A stretch of 59,384 bases of DNA from an uncultured Pseudomonadota bacterium. Lineage in GTDB: Bacteria > Pseudomonadota > Gammaproteobacteria > Steroidobacterales > Steroidobacteraceae. The DNA lies in contig CAIUGU010000154.1 in NCBI GenBank assembly GCA_903898785.1, positions 1-59,384 on the forward strand, given 5' to 3'. The notes beneath the pieces were generated by a model, which did not search any database, was not told the DNA's origin, and was given only the letters and a program-made list of their open reading frames with translations. Shown here in pieces: positions 1 through 8,428 of this stretch. Position 1 is the stretch's first letter; every line of letters starts with the position of its first letter. The translations under genes and the position numbers were made by a program.

Positions 1-820
1 AAGATTCGCCGACGCCGCTCCCTTGGGAGCCGCCCGTGGCGGCAGCCGACCCGGCGCCGGTCGTCGAGCTGACGCCGCCCGCCTCGGAGCCCGCGCCGCC
101 CTGCGCACCCGTGCTGGCAAAAATGCTTTCCTCGCCGCCCCCTGCGCTGGAGGAGCTGGAAGTGGAGGGGGAGGACGGAGACGAACTACCGGACGTGCCC
201 GGTTGACCCGCTTCGCCGCCGGCCGAACTCGCCCCCTCGCCGGGCAACCCCGCGCTCGGCAAACCGCCGGCACCTACGCTCGGAAATCCGGCCGACGCGC
301 TGGCGCTGGCGCCGCCACCCGGTGTCGGCATGCCCGTGGACCCTGCCTGACCCGATTGACCCGACTGACCTGACTGTCCGGCAGCACCACCGGCCTGGGT
401 GCCTGCCTGCGAACCCTGCGCCGTCTGACCGCCAGGCGAACCGGATTGTCCCGACGATTCGCTGCCGGGAACGCCGCCGGCCGAAGACGCGCCGCTCGGA
501 TCGGAGGTCGATGCCGATGTCCCGGACGAACTGGAGGTCTGCGGGCCGCTGCCCGGCGACTGGCTGGGCGTGCCGGTGCTCGTGCTCGGGCGGCTGCCCG
601 ATCCGCTTGAGGTCGATGACGAGGAGGAAGACGGGGAGGACGAGGGCGACGAAGAACCGGAGGACGGGGACCCGCCCGAGGACGGCATGCCGCCGGACGA
701 ACTGCTGGAGGAGGACGACGTGGCGCACCCGGCGGTAACGAGCAGCAGGCCCACTGCCGCCACGGTGGCCGCGCGGTGCAGCTGTGCTGCTACGACGGTG
801 GTTACTCGGTCCATGGCCAT
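1..820 (-). CDS. Ser/Gly-rich low-complexity lipoprotein, C-terminus beyond the window
   Basis: This frame is open from an ATG at 820 to the left edge of the window with no stop, so the 3' end is missing. A second in-frame ATG lies at 814, and a GAAGG sequence just upstream fits either start. The first 30 or so residues form a lipoprotein signal peptide ending in TAGC, with the lipidated Cys followed by ATSS. The rest, over 230 residues, is almost entirely Ser, Gly, Thr, Pro, Ala and Gln, with runs of five to seven serines and an SGQ repeat near the middle. No folded domain is visible. Such stretches usually act as extracellular linkers or stalks, so a surface-tethered protein is my inference. 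The missing C-terminus could hold a functional domain. Confidence 0.7.
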   Translation of the reverse strand, partial: MAMDRVTTVVAAQLHRAATVAAVGLLLVTAGCATSSSSSSSSGGMPSSGGSPSSGSSSPSSSPSSSSSSTSSGSGSRPSTSTGTPSQSPGSGPQTSSSSGTSASTSDPSGASSAGGVPGSESSGQSGSPGGQTAQGSQAGTQAGGAAGQSGQSGQSGQAGSTGMPTPGGGASASASAGFPSVGAGGLPSAGLPGEGASSAGGEAGQPGTSGSSSPSSPSTSSSSSAGGGEESIFASTGAQGGAGSEAGGVSSTTGAGSAAATGGSQGSGVGES

Positions 821-1021
821 CGCACCTTCGGGAACGCAAATGTCCCGTTTCCTGAGATCCAGCAGGTTACCAGTCACGTCCACTGCGCGTGTCGGTCGAG
901 TGTGAACGGTTGAACCTGAACGTTACCTGACTTTCGTTCAGCACCTGCGCGCCGTCTTCATTCCCTGATTACGGATTCGCACGGGACCGGACAGCGGTTT
1001 CCCGGCCCGAGCCGGAACCGG

Positions 1022-1822
1022 TCAGTTCATGGCATCCTCGCCTTCGCCGACGAGGAACGACTTGAGCTGCGCAGCCATCCGGTCGCACGCCGTGTTCTGC
1101 ACCGGCATGATGATGGGGATGGGGGCGATGGCGCCGATGAAGACAGACGTGCCGCTGACGGCCGTGGTGACGTCGCCGACGCCGATCTTGTCCCGCAGGT
1201 CCCAGACCGTGGCCTGGTAGTCGGACTGCTTCTCCCACCAGCCGAGGCCGATGCATCCGGCACCGCCGGGACCTGCGCCGCACGCCACGCTGCCGCCGCC
1301 GTCGGTCTTCTTGGTCGCGCCGTCGATCCAGATGATGTAGCGCACGCCCATGGCATTCACGCGTTCGCCCACGCCCGGCCGGGCCAGCAGGGCGCTCAGC
1401 CCGTCAGCATTGGCCGGGGCCGTGCTGGGCTCGAGCCAAGGGTACAGCGCATCGACGAACTCGCCGTCGGCGTAAATCTGGAAGGGCTTGTTAGCCTGGT
1501 TGCTGCGGGGATCCTTCTTCTTGCCCTCTTCCTGCGCGGTCTCGGCTTCCGCGGAAATCTTGCGGCCGACGAGCTCGCGCTCGAGGCAGTCGAGAAACGC
1601 GTTTTCCGTGCCTGCTCCCTCGAGATGGGGCTTGGCGAGCAGGACCACCGCTTCGCTCGCGGCGATCTTGGTGGCCGCCTGGCGGTTCTCCTCGATCTTG
1701 GCGGTCATGCAACCCGCCAGCGTCGCTGTCGCGGACAGCGCGAGAGCTGCAGGCAGCAGCCTGCTGACTGCGCGCCGCAGGCGGGCGCGACCCGGAAAAT
1801 AAAGCGGTTCGGAGTACGACAT
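1022..1822 (-). CDS. Uncharacterised outer-membrane lipoprotein
   Basis: A 266-residue protein starting at ATG 1822, chosen because GGAG lies six bases upstream and a signal peptide follows directly. The frame stays open further upstream, to 2041, but without signal features. The signal peptide is Arg-rich, then hydrophobic, and ends in a lipobox LAGC followed by Met, which is compatible with outer-membrane sorting. The mature part begins with a charged helix, followed by a mixed alpha/beta region and a glycine-rich hydrophobic stretch (IGAIAPIPIIMP) near the C-terminus. I do not recognise a family. It stands alone between the Ser-rich lipoprotein and the MFS gene, all on the minus strand. 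Confidence 0.75.
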   Translation of the reverse strand: MSYSEPLYFPGRARLRRAVSRLLPAALALSATATLAGCMTAKIEENRQAATKIAASEAVVLLAKPHLEGAGTENAFLDCLERELVGRKISAEAETAQEEGKKKDPRSNQANKPFQIYADGEFVDALYPWLEPSTAPANADGLSALLARPGVGERVNAMGVRYIIWIDGATKKTDGGGSVACGAGPGGAGCIGLGWWEKQSDYQATVWDLRDKIGVGDVTTAVSGTSVFIGAIAPIPIIMPVQNTACDRMAAQLKSFLVGEGEDAMN

Positions 1823-1988
1823 GGGACGCTCCGTCAGGCGTATCCAAGCGGTTTCCAGAGGGGTTGATCGAGTATACGCCAAGGAACCGCAGGGAATGCC
1901 AGTGCGCCGAAAAGGACACCGGAGCGGCGCCGCGCACCGGATCGGCTGCACGGTTGGCTTAAGTGAAACGCACGCCTCGACCCGTCCG

Positions 1989-3221
1989 TCAGGCCGTTTC
2001 GGTCCGCTCCACCGGCTGCGGAAACGTCTGCATGCGCGCAAGGACCGGGAATAGCTTCATCCAGACGCCGGCCACCACCACGCTGGCCATGCCGCCGATG
2101 ACGACGGCCCGGACGACGCCCCACCAGGCTGCCGTCACGCCAGATTCGAACTCGCCGAGCTCGTTCGACGCGCCTATGAACACGGCACTGACTGCACTGA
2201 CCCGGCCGCGAATGGCATCCGGCGTCTCAAGCTGCACGAGCAGGTGCCGGATGTAGACGCTGATCATGTCGGCCGCACCGAGCACCACGAGCGCGCCCAG
2301 GGACAACAGGAACACGGTCGAGGCGCCGAACACGATGGTGGCCACGCCGAACATCGCGACGCTGCCGAACATCCAGCGGCCCACATGCCGGTTGATCGGC
2401 ACGTAGGCGATCACGAGCGCACACAGGGAGGCGCCCACGCCCGGCGCCGTGCGCAGCATTCCGAGGCCGACGGGACCGACATGCAGGATGTCGCTCGCGA
2501 AGGCAGGCAGCAGCGCCGTCGCGCCGCCGAACAGCACGGCGAACAGGTCCAGCGAAATCGCGCCGAGCACCACCGGCTTGGACCGCACGAACCGCAACCC
2601 GGACAGCAATGCATGCAGGTTCACCGGCTCCCGTTCCACCTTGCTCCGCCCGCCGCCGCGGATGCCGAGCGACATGGCGGCCGACATGACCAGCAGCACG
2701 CCGGCAGCACCGTAGACGATCTGCGCACCGCCGAGGAAGAGTACGCCGCCGAGCACCGGCCCGAGCACCATCGCGATGTGCATGGTCGAGGAGCTGAGCG
2801 CGATCGCCTGGTTGAAGTCGGCAGGCGGCACCACGTTCGGCAGCAAAGCCTGGCCGGTCGGCATGGAGAACGCCCGCGCGATCCCGAGCAGGACCATCAC
2901 CGCGAACACGAGCCGGATGGATTGCATGCCGGACAGCGTCAACATCAGCAGGGCAGCCGCTGACAGCGCCTGGATGAGATAGCAGGCAGTGACGATCCGG
3001 CGCCGGTCGAGGTGGTCGGCGGCGTATCCCGCGGGCAGGATCAACAGCACGAAGGGCAGGAACTGCGACAGGCCGATGAGCCCCAGGTCGAGCGGATCGC
3101 GCGTCACCGCGTACACCTGCCAGCCCACGGCGACCGTCATCATCTGCGCAGCCAGGCTCGTCAGGAACCGGCCGCTCAGCAGGAACACGAAATCGCGGTG
3201 CTTGAGCGCGCCGCCCCGCAT
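1989..3221 (-). CDS. Major facilitator superfamily exporter
   Basis: About 410 residues with the alternating hydrophobic pattern of 12 transmembrane helices. The loop after helix 2 reads GYAADHLDRRR, the MFS motif A region (G-x-x-x-D-x-x-G/D-R-R), and the sequence resembles the EntS-like drug/siderophore exporter group (MFS_3). Start at ATG 3221 is preferred because GGGAG sits four bases upstream; an in-frame ATG at 3236 lacks a ribosome site. It likely exports a small molecule across the inner membrane, but the substrate cannot be read from sequence. It lies 92 bases downstream of ilvA on the same strand and could be co-transcribed with it. Confidence 0.85.
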   Translation of the reverse strand: MRGGALKHRDFVFLLSGRFLTSLAAQMMTVAVGWQVYAVTRDPLDLGLIGLSQFLPFVLLILPAGYAADHLDRRRIVTACYLIQALSAAALLMLTLSGMQSIRLVFAVMVLLGIARAFSMPTGQALLPNVVPPADFNQAIALSSSTMHIAMVLGPVLGGVLFLGGAQIVYGAAGVLLVMSAAMSLGIRGGGRSKVEREPVNLHALLSGLRFVRSKPVVLGAISLDLFAVLFGGATALLPAFASDILHVGPVGLGMLRTAPGVGASLCALVIAYVPINRHVGRWMFGSVAMFGVATIVFGASTVFLLSLGALVVLGAADMISVYIRHLLVQLETPDAIRGRVSAVSAVFIGASNELGEFESGVTAAWWGVVRAVVIGGMASVVVAGVWMKLFPVLARMQTFPQPVERTETA

Positions 3222-3313
3222 GCGACTCCCGCTCATGACGGGACGCCCGGCCGGACCTGCACGCTGCTGCAGGCTTGCGCCCTGCGCTCAAGCACGGCTC
3301 ACCGGCAAGACGT

Positions 3314-4834
3314 TCACGAACCGAGGAACAGCCGGTAGACGGGGTTCGCCGTCTCTTCGGTGAAGACGTACTTCAGTTCCTTGAGGTGTTGCGTGAACTC
3401 CTCGTTCTCCTGTGGCGGCACCTGCACGCCGGCCAGCACGCGGCCGTAATCCGAGCCCTGGTTGCGGTAGTGGAAGAGCGTGATGTTCCAGGTGGTGCCT
3501 ATCGCGTGCAGGAACTTGAGCAGCGCCCCCGGGCGCTCGGGGAATTCGAAGCGGAACAGCCGCTCGTGCTCGAGCCCGTGCGAGTGGCCACCCACCATGT
3601 AGCGGACATGCAGCTTCGCCATCTCGTTGTCCGTCATGTCGACGACCGGATAGCCTGCCTCCGTCAACGTGCGCACGAGTGCCTCGCGCTCCTTGCGTCC
3701 CTCGCTCAAGCCGACGCCCACGAAGATGCGCGCGGCGCTCTCGCCGGCGTGCCGGTAATTGAACTCGGTGACGCTGCGCTTGCCGAGGACTTCGCAGAAC
3801 CTGAGGAAGCTCCCCTTCTGTTCCGGAATCTCCACGGCCACGAGCGCTTCGCGCTGTGCGCCGAGCTGGGCGCGCTCGGCGACGTACCGCAGCCGGTCGA
3901 AGTTCATGTTGGCGCCGCAATTGATCGAGATGAACGTCCGGCCCGTGCACCCTTCGCGCGCGATGTACTTCTTGATGCCGGCCACCGCGAGCGCGCCGGC
4001 CGGTTCGACGACGGTGCGGTTGTCCTCGAAGATGTCCTGGATGCCGGCGCACAGCTCGTCGCTCGTGACCAGCAGGATCTCATCGACGTACTGCTGGCAG
4101 AGCTTGAACGTTTCCTCGCCGACGCGGCGCACGGCCACGCCGTCGGCAAAGATGCCGACGCGCTCGAGCGAGACCCGCTTGCCTGCCTTCAGCGACTCGT
4201 ACATGCCCGCGGCGTCCTCGGGCTCGACGCCGATGATGCGGATCTTCGGGAACAGCGACTTCACGTAGGCCGCGACGCCTGCCGCCAGCCCGCCGCCGCC
4301 GATCGGGATGAAGATCGCGTCGATCTCGTCGCCGGCCCGCTGGCGCAGGATCTCCATGCCGATGGTGCCCTGGCCCGCGATGACATCCGGATCGTCGAAC
4401 GGATGGATGAACGTGAGGCTCCTCGCACGGGCCACTTCGAGGGCGTGGTCGTAGGCGTGGTCGTAATCGTCGCCGCTCAGCACCACTTCGCCCCCGAGGT
4501 CGCGGACGGCCTGCACCTTGATCTGCGGCGTCGTCTGCGGCATCACGATCACGGCCGGAATGCCGCGGCGTTTCGCCGCCAACGCCACGCCCTGGGCATG
4601 GTTGCCCGCGGAAGCGCAGATGACACCCCGCGCGGCCACGGTGGCCGACAGGTGGGCGATCCGGTTGTAAGCACCCCGCAGCTTGAACGAGAACACCGGC
4701 TGCAGGTCCTCGCGCTTGAACAGCACGGTGTTGCCGAGGCGGCGGCTGAGGCGCGGGGCGAGTTCGAGGGGCGACTCGATGGCCACGTCGTAGACGCGCG
4801 CCTTGAGGATACGTTCGAGGTAGGGGCTGGACAT
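3314..4834 (-). CDS. ilvA: Threonine ammonia-lyase, biosynthetic (IlvA)
   Basis: Converts L-threonine to 2-oxobutanoate and ammonia, the first step towards isoleucine, in the cytoplasm. The 506-residue length is that of the long biosynthetic form. The N-terminal two-thirds is a fold-type II PLP domain: the PLP lysine lies in SFKLRGAYNR, and the phosphate-binding glycine loop is PIGGGGLAAG. The last roughly 180 residues hold the two ACT-like regulatory repeats that give isoleucine feedback inhibition. ilvB and ilvN lie 4-6 kb away, so the isoleucine branch is loosely clustered. Start ATG 4834 gives a typical N-terminus; no strong ribosome site is visible. Confidence 0.97.
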   Translation of the reverse strand: MSSPYLERILKARVYDVAIESPLELAPRLSRRLGNTVLFKREDLQPVFSFKLRGAYNRIAHLSATVAARGVICASAGNHAQGVALAAKRRGIPAVIVMPQTTPQIKVQAVRDLGGEVVLSGDDYDHAYDHALEVARARSLTFIHPFDDPDVIAGQGTIGMEILRQRAGDEIDAIFIPIGGGGLAAGVAAYVKSLFPKIRIIGVEPEDAAGMYESLKAGKRVSLERVGIFADGVAVRRVGEETFKLCQQYVDEILLVTSDELCAGIQDIFEDNRTVVEPAGALAVAGIKKYIAREGCTGRTFISINCGANMNFDRLRYVAERAQLGAQREALVAVEIPEQKGSFLRFCEVLGKRSVTEFNYRHAGESAARIFVGVGLSEGRKEREALVRTLTEAGYPVVDMTDNEMAKLHVRYMVGGHSHGLEHERLFRFEFPERPGALLKFLHAIGTTWNITLFHYRNQGSDYGRVLAGVQVPPQENEEFTQHLKELKYVFTEETANPVYRLFLGS

Positions 4835-4990
4835 TGGCAGTAGTGTTCTGATTTACATTCGGGACGCGCATTGCGAGTCCTTCAAGTACAGTAACACGGC
4901 CATTTCTCGAGTACACGGCGGTCGCTCGCGCCGGACCCGGGGAAGCCCGATGTTCACAGCCGAGAGGCGACCCTTGCAGAGACACTCTTG

Positions 4991-6325
4991 ATGACCGACA
5001 GCCCCAAGCCGCTCTCCCGCCGCGAAGTCCTCACCACCCTTGGAGTGGCCGCCAGCGCCGCCTCGCTCTGGCCGGCGGCTGCACACGCGGCCGCAGCCGA
5101 CCTGCCACTCTCGTCCCGGGAACTGTGGGAATGGGTGCGGGCACAGCCAGTCCTGCAGACCGGCATCGTTTATCTCGACACTGCGTCGACGGGACCGGCC
5201 CTCCGGACCGCCCTCGTCGCGGAGTACCGCAGCCGCGAGGCGATCAACCTCAACCACGGCGAGTACTCGCGCACGTGGCTCAGCCCGGCTGCGGTCACCC
5301 AGTTCGCGGAACGCATCGCTGCGTTCGCAGGCGCGGGAACGGACGAAGTGACGTTGACGACGGGAGCCACCGAGTCGCTGAACATCGTCGCGAACGGCCT
5401 GCCGCTGGAGGCGGGAGACGAGATCATCGTGACGACCCACGAACATGCTGCGCATCTGCACGCGTGGCTGTTGCAGGCCCGCAGGCGGGGCATCGTCGTG
5501 AAGCAGATCGGCATGCCGGCTCCGCTCGGGGATCCCGTCCAGATCCTCGAAGCCTTCACCGCCGCGATCACTCCCCGTACCCGCGTGCTGGCCATGAGCC
5601 ACGTGCTGTACAGCACGGGCACGGTGCTGCCGGTCCGCGAGATATGCGAACTCGCCCGCTCGCGCAACATCGTCTCGGTGGTCGACGGCGCGCAGGCGTT
5701 CGGCATGCTGAATTTTTCGCTCCGCGATCTCGGCTGCGACTTCTATGCGGCAAGTCTCGCGAAGTGGCTGAACGGCGGCCTTGGAACGGGCCTTCTCTAT
5801 GTCCGCGGCGAGTGGCTTGATCGCCTGTGGCCGATCGCAGCCGACGGCCCGACAGGCTGGAGCGAGGGCGGCAGCTTTGGCCTTGCCGATCCGGCCGATG
5901 CGGAACTGCGCTCCGGCTGGCCGGCGACGTTGCGCAAGTTCGGCACGAACTACCGCTCCTTCGTCCCCCTGTTCCAGGGACTCAATGTCGCCTTCGACCT
6001 GCAGGAGAGAATCGGACGCGCCCGCATCGAGGCCCGCGTTCGCGAACTGGCGATCTATGCGCAACTCAAGCTTCAGGAGGTCCGTGGACTCAGCGTCATC
6101 ACCCCGACCCATCCGTCCTTGTGGGCTGGCATCGTGTCGTTCACGATTCGCGGCCAGGACCTGAAGCCGCTCGCGTCGGCACTGGCGGAAAGGGAATCGA
6201 CCGTGATCCGCCATGTCGCCCACAGCGGCATCGCGTTCGAGGCACTGCGGGTTTCGCCCCATGTCTACAATTCGCACGAAGACATTGATCGACTGATCTT
6301 CGGCCTCAAGCAGCACATGGCCTGA
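4991..6325 (+). CDS. Tat-exported class V aminotransferase (isopenicillin N epimerase-like)
   Basis: A PLP enzyme of the aminotransferase class V fold, 444 residues. The N-terminus carries a twin-arginine signal (SRREVL followed by an Ala-rich stretch ending AHA), so it is predicted to be exported folded, with PLP, to the periplasm. The PLP lysine is in SLAKWLNGG, followed by GTGLLYV, typical of the family. Other family marks are TTGATESLN and VVDGAQAFG. Start ATG 4991 gives the natural Tat N-terminus; a TTG just upstream is less likely. The substrate is unknown; cysteine desulfurase-like and epimerase-like activities both occur in the family. The following membrane protein starts five bases after the stop. 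Confidence 0.85.
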   Translation: MTDSPKPLSRREVLTTLGVAASAASLWPAAAHAAAADLPLSSRELWEWVRAQPVLQTGIVYLDTASTGPALRTALVAEYRSREAINLNHGEYSRTWLSPAAVTQFAERIAAFAGAGTDEVTLTTGATESLNIVANGLPLEAGDEIIVTTHEHAAHLHAWLLQARRRGIVVKQIGMPAPLGDPVQILEAFTAAITPRTRVLAMSHVLYSTGTVLPVREICELARSRNIVSVVDGAQAFGMLNFSLRDLGCDFYAASLAKWLNGGLGTGLLYVRGEWLDRLWPIAADGPTGWSEGGSFGLADPADAELRSGWPATLRKFGTNYRSFVPLFQGLNVAFDLQERIGRARIEARVRELAIYAQLKLQEVRGLSVITPTHPSLWAGIVSFTIRGQDLKPLASALAERESTVIRHVAHSGIAFEALRVSPHVYNSHEDIDRLIFGLKQHMA

Positions 6326-6330
6326 TCGCC

Positions 6331-6759
6331 GTGCCGTTCAGACTCCTGCTGTTGTATGGAGCAATCGGTGGCCTGGCGAGCGTGCTGGCGGCCGCGTTGC
6401 TGCGCTCGCTGCTGTCCGCCGCGAGGCCCGAGGCGACCGAACCGGAAAGCCCCCCAACGTTGCTGCCTTCGTGGCGTGACCTCTTCGAGGCGGCGACACA
6501 CGTCTTCGCCGGCGCCGGGATCGGCTTGGTTTTCTGGCTGAGCTGGGGTTTCGCGGCGATCGTCACCGTGCCCTGGTGGGTTCGCGGCATTGCGTTCGGC
6601 GGCATCTGCGCGCTGGTCGTGGCAGTCCCTGCGCTGGTGGGCACCGCGCTGCGAACAGGGATGCGATCGAAGCAGGCAGCGGGCCTGCTGCTCGAATGGA
6701 CCTACACGTGCGTGATGGCCGGTCTCGCGTGCGCCTGGATCGCAGAAGCCACGCAGTAG
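6331..6759 (+). CDS. Small inner-membrane protein with four predicted helices
   Basis: A 142-residue protein starting at GTG 6331, five bases after the aminotransferase stop, so probably translated with it. Hydrophobic segments lie at about residues 4-25, 50-72, 80-105 and 120-138. No charged or metal-binding signature is apparent between them and I recognise no family. Its position suggests a role linked to the exported aminotransferase, but this is inference from spacing alone. Confidence 0.65.
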   Translation: MPFRLLLLYGAIGGLASVLAAALLRSLLSAARPEATEPESPPTLLPSWRDLFEAATHVFAGAGIGLVFWLSWGFAAIVTVPWWVRGIAFGGICALVVAVPALVGTALRTGMRSKQAAGLLLEWTYTCVMAGLACAWIAEATQ

Positions 6760-6777
6760 GCTGCCGGCGCCGGTGGA

Positions 6778-7476
6778 TCAGCGGTCGAGGAACGTCCGCA
6801 GGAGGCGAGCCAGCTCCGGCGCCGCGGTATCGTACAACTCATCGGTCCGTTGCGAGAGCGAGCTTGCGGCGTGCTGCCCCTGGACCGGCTCGAGACGCTT
6901 GACGCTGGCCGGCGCGTCGGCGGGATAGAGCAACAGTGTCTGCTGCGTGATCGCTGCAAGGCGCGCGGAGGCCGGCTTGGCCACCGTCACGGGACGCGTT
7001 GCCGACGGTGCGGATGCCGGCGCGATATCGGGCATCGACACGAGCACGACGCGCCTGACCTGCTGTGGCCGCTGCACGGCGAGTTCCGCCGCGATCAGCG
7101 CGCCCAGCTGGTGGCCGACCATGTCGACCGCACGCAGTCTCATGCTGTCGAGAAAGTCGCCGATGGCAGCAACATGGTCAGCAAGGCCCAGCGCCGTTCC
7201 CGGTGCCGGATCGGAGTAACCGTGCGCCGGCAGGTCCGGGGCGTACACGCTGCGTTCGCGTCCGAGTTCGGGCAGCAGGGACTCGAACCACGTACCCGTC
7301 GCCGACTCCGGATGCAGGCATACCAGCGGAGTACGCTCGTCGAAGCCGCCGCCTGACGGATACGCCGTCGTGAGATGCAACTGGCCGTTGCGGCCATCGG
7401 AATAGGCACGCCGTGTATGAACCTGGACGACTGCGGGTTGGCTGGCCGACTGCGAACGGCGACGGGCTTGGGTCAC
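6778..7476 (-). CDS. Alpha/beta hydrolase-fold protein lacking the nucleophile serine
   Basis: A 232-residue alpha/beta hydrolase fold: an HP motif for the oxyanion hole in VCLHPESATG, then a canonical core APDLPAHGYSDP, as in MhpC-like hydrolases. The nucleophile elbow after strand 5 reads MVGHQLGA, so Gln (residue 123) stands where G-x-S-x-G enzymes have Ser. A likely acid (YPADAP) and a His (QGQHAA) remain near the C-terminus. Start GTG 7476 has GGAG five bases upstream. It converges on the membrane protein gene (18-base gap) and appears to be a single-gene unit. It may be a non-hydrolytic member of the fold, as known for binding or lyase-type relatives; the substrate is unknown. Confidence 0.8.
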   Translation of the reverse strand: MTQARRRSQSASQPAVVQVHTRRAYSDGRNGQLHLTTAYPSGGGFDERTPLVCLHPESATGTWFESLLPELGRERSVYAPDLPAHGYSDPAPGTALGLADHVAAIGDFLDSMRLRAVDMVGHQLGALIAAELAVQRPQQVRRVVLVSMPDIAPASAPSATRPVTVAKPASARLAAITQQTLLLYPADAPASVKRLEPVQGQHAASSLSQRTDELYDTAAPELARLLRTFLDR

Positions 7477-7740
7477 GATGGCTCCGATAATTCCGTTGAC
7501 CTGGAAACGCGGCGACTCTACCGCCGCAGCGGCGGCGGCAGGATGGAATTGGGTCTCAGCTTGGCCCCGCCGTCTTCAATTCAGGTGCGTACACAGGGAA
7601 AGTCCCAGGCAGCGCCCCCGACGTTGGACACTGCCCGCCTCGACGGGTGATCGAGGTCGGGCGGGAGGATCGGTGATGCACTTCGCAGTTGGCAGTCTAC
7701 TGCATGCCGTTCGGACGCAGGAGTCCCGCCCGGCCGGAAC

Positions 7741-8295
7741 TCAAGGCGCGCGTTGCGGTACCTTCCTGATGAGACTGGCGTCGTACCCAAGGGCTACTGC
7801 CTTGCGCACCAGCGCGGCGTACTGGTCGTCGGGCAGCACCGGCATCCGGGCCATGATCCACAGGTAGTCGCGCTTGTTGCGGCCGATGATCGTCGTCGAA
7901 TAGTCGGGAGCAATATCGAGGATCAGGTACTCGGCCTTGATGGGCCAGATGAACCGCATGCCCCACGTCGCATTCGTCGTGGTGTCGACGATGAAGCCCT
8001 TCGGCGTGTAGCGCTTTTGCGGCCCGTCGAAGCCGCCCTTCCGGAAAGTGAACGTCGTCGCGACGGTCCCGTCGGGGTTGAGGGCATACGACTCGACTGC
8101 CGCATAGGCCTCCTTCTCGATGAAGGTCGGGATGCTGGCAATGATGTACCAATCGCCCATGAAGCGCTGGAGGTCGACGCTGCGAGCGGTTTCAAGCGGG
8201 GCCTTGGCCGGCATCGTGGAGCACCCCGTCAGGAAGCCGGGCAACAGAAGGAGAAGCGCGCCGAAGCGACCGACTCTGCGAATGGGATCCGCCAT
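7741..8295 (-). CDS. blc: Outer-membrane lipocalin (Blc family)
   Basis: A 184-residue bacterial lipocalin. The signal peptide ends in the lipobox LTGC followed by Ser, so it should be an outer-membrane lipoprotein. The mature part carries the lipocalin first-strand signature FMGDWYIIASIP and the conserved YLWIMAR strand late in the barrel. Family members bind lysophospholipids or fatty acids and take part in envelope maintenance. The gene stands alone between the hydrolase and ilvB, on the same strand as both, with about 260 empty bases on its 3' side. Confidence 0.92.
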   Translation of the reverse strand: MADPIRRVGRFGALLLLLPGFLTGCSTMPAKAPLETARSVDLQRFMGDWYIIASIPTFIEKEAYAAVESYALNPDGTVATTFTFRKGGFDGPQKRYTPKGFIVDTTTNATWGMRFIWPIKAEYLILDIAPDYSTTIIGRNKRDYLWIMARMPVLPDDQYAALVRKAVALGYDASLIRKVPQRAP

Positions 8296-8392
8296 AAGGA
8301 TTGCGCCGTGTCCAAGAGACTACCGGGGTTCGAATTCGGTGCGGGCCGGCCGGCAGATTCAGCGCATCGACATGGCCCGTGAAAAAGACCAC

Positions 8393-8416
8393 AAAAGATT
8401 CCGGGCCGTCGCCCGG
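8393..8416 (-). terminator. Rho-independent terminator after ilvB
   Basis: On the minus strand the stem CCGGGC/GCCCGG with a four-base GACG loop (8401-8416) is followed by AATCTTTT. It lies 13 bases beyond the ilvB stop. The U-tract is short and interrupted, so efficiency is uncertain. Confidence 0.55.
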
Positions 8417-8428
8417 AGCCCTTTGGAA

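Noticed and set aside
3275-4843. A 522-codon plus-strand open frame across ilvA
   Set aside because: It is the antisense shadow of ilvA; composition is dominated by Arg, His, Glu and Asp without any family motif.
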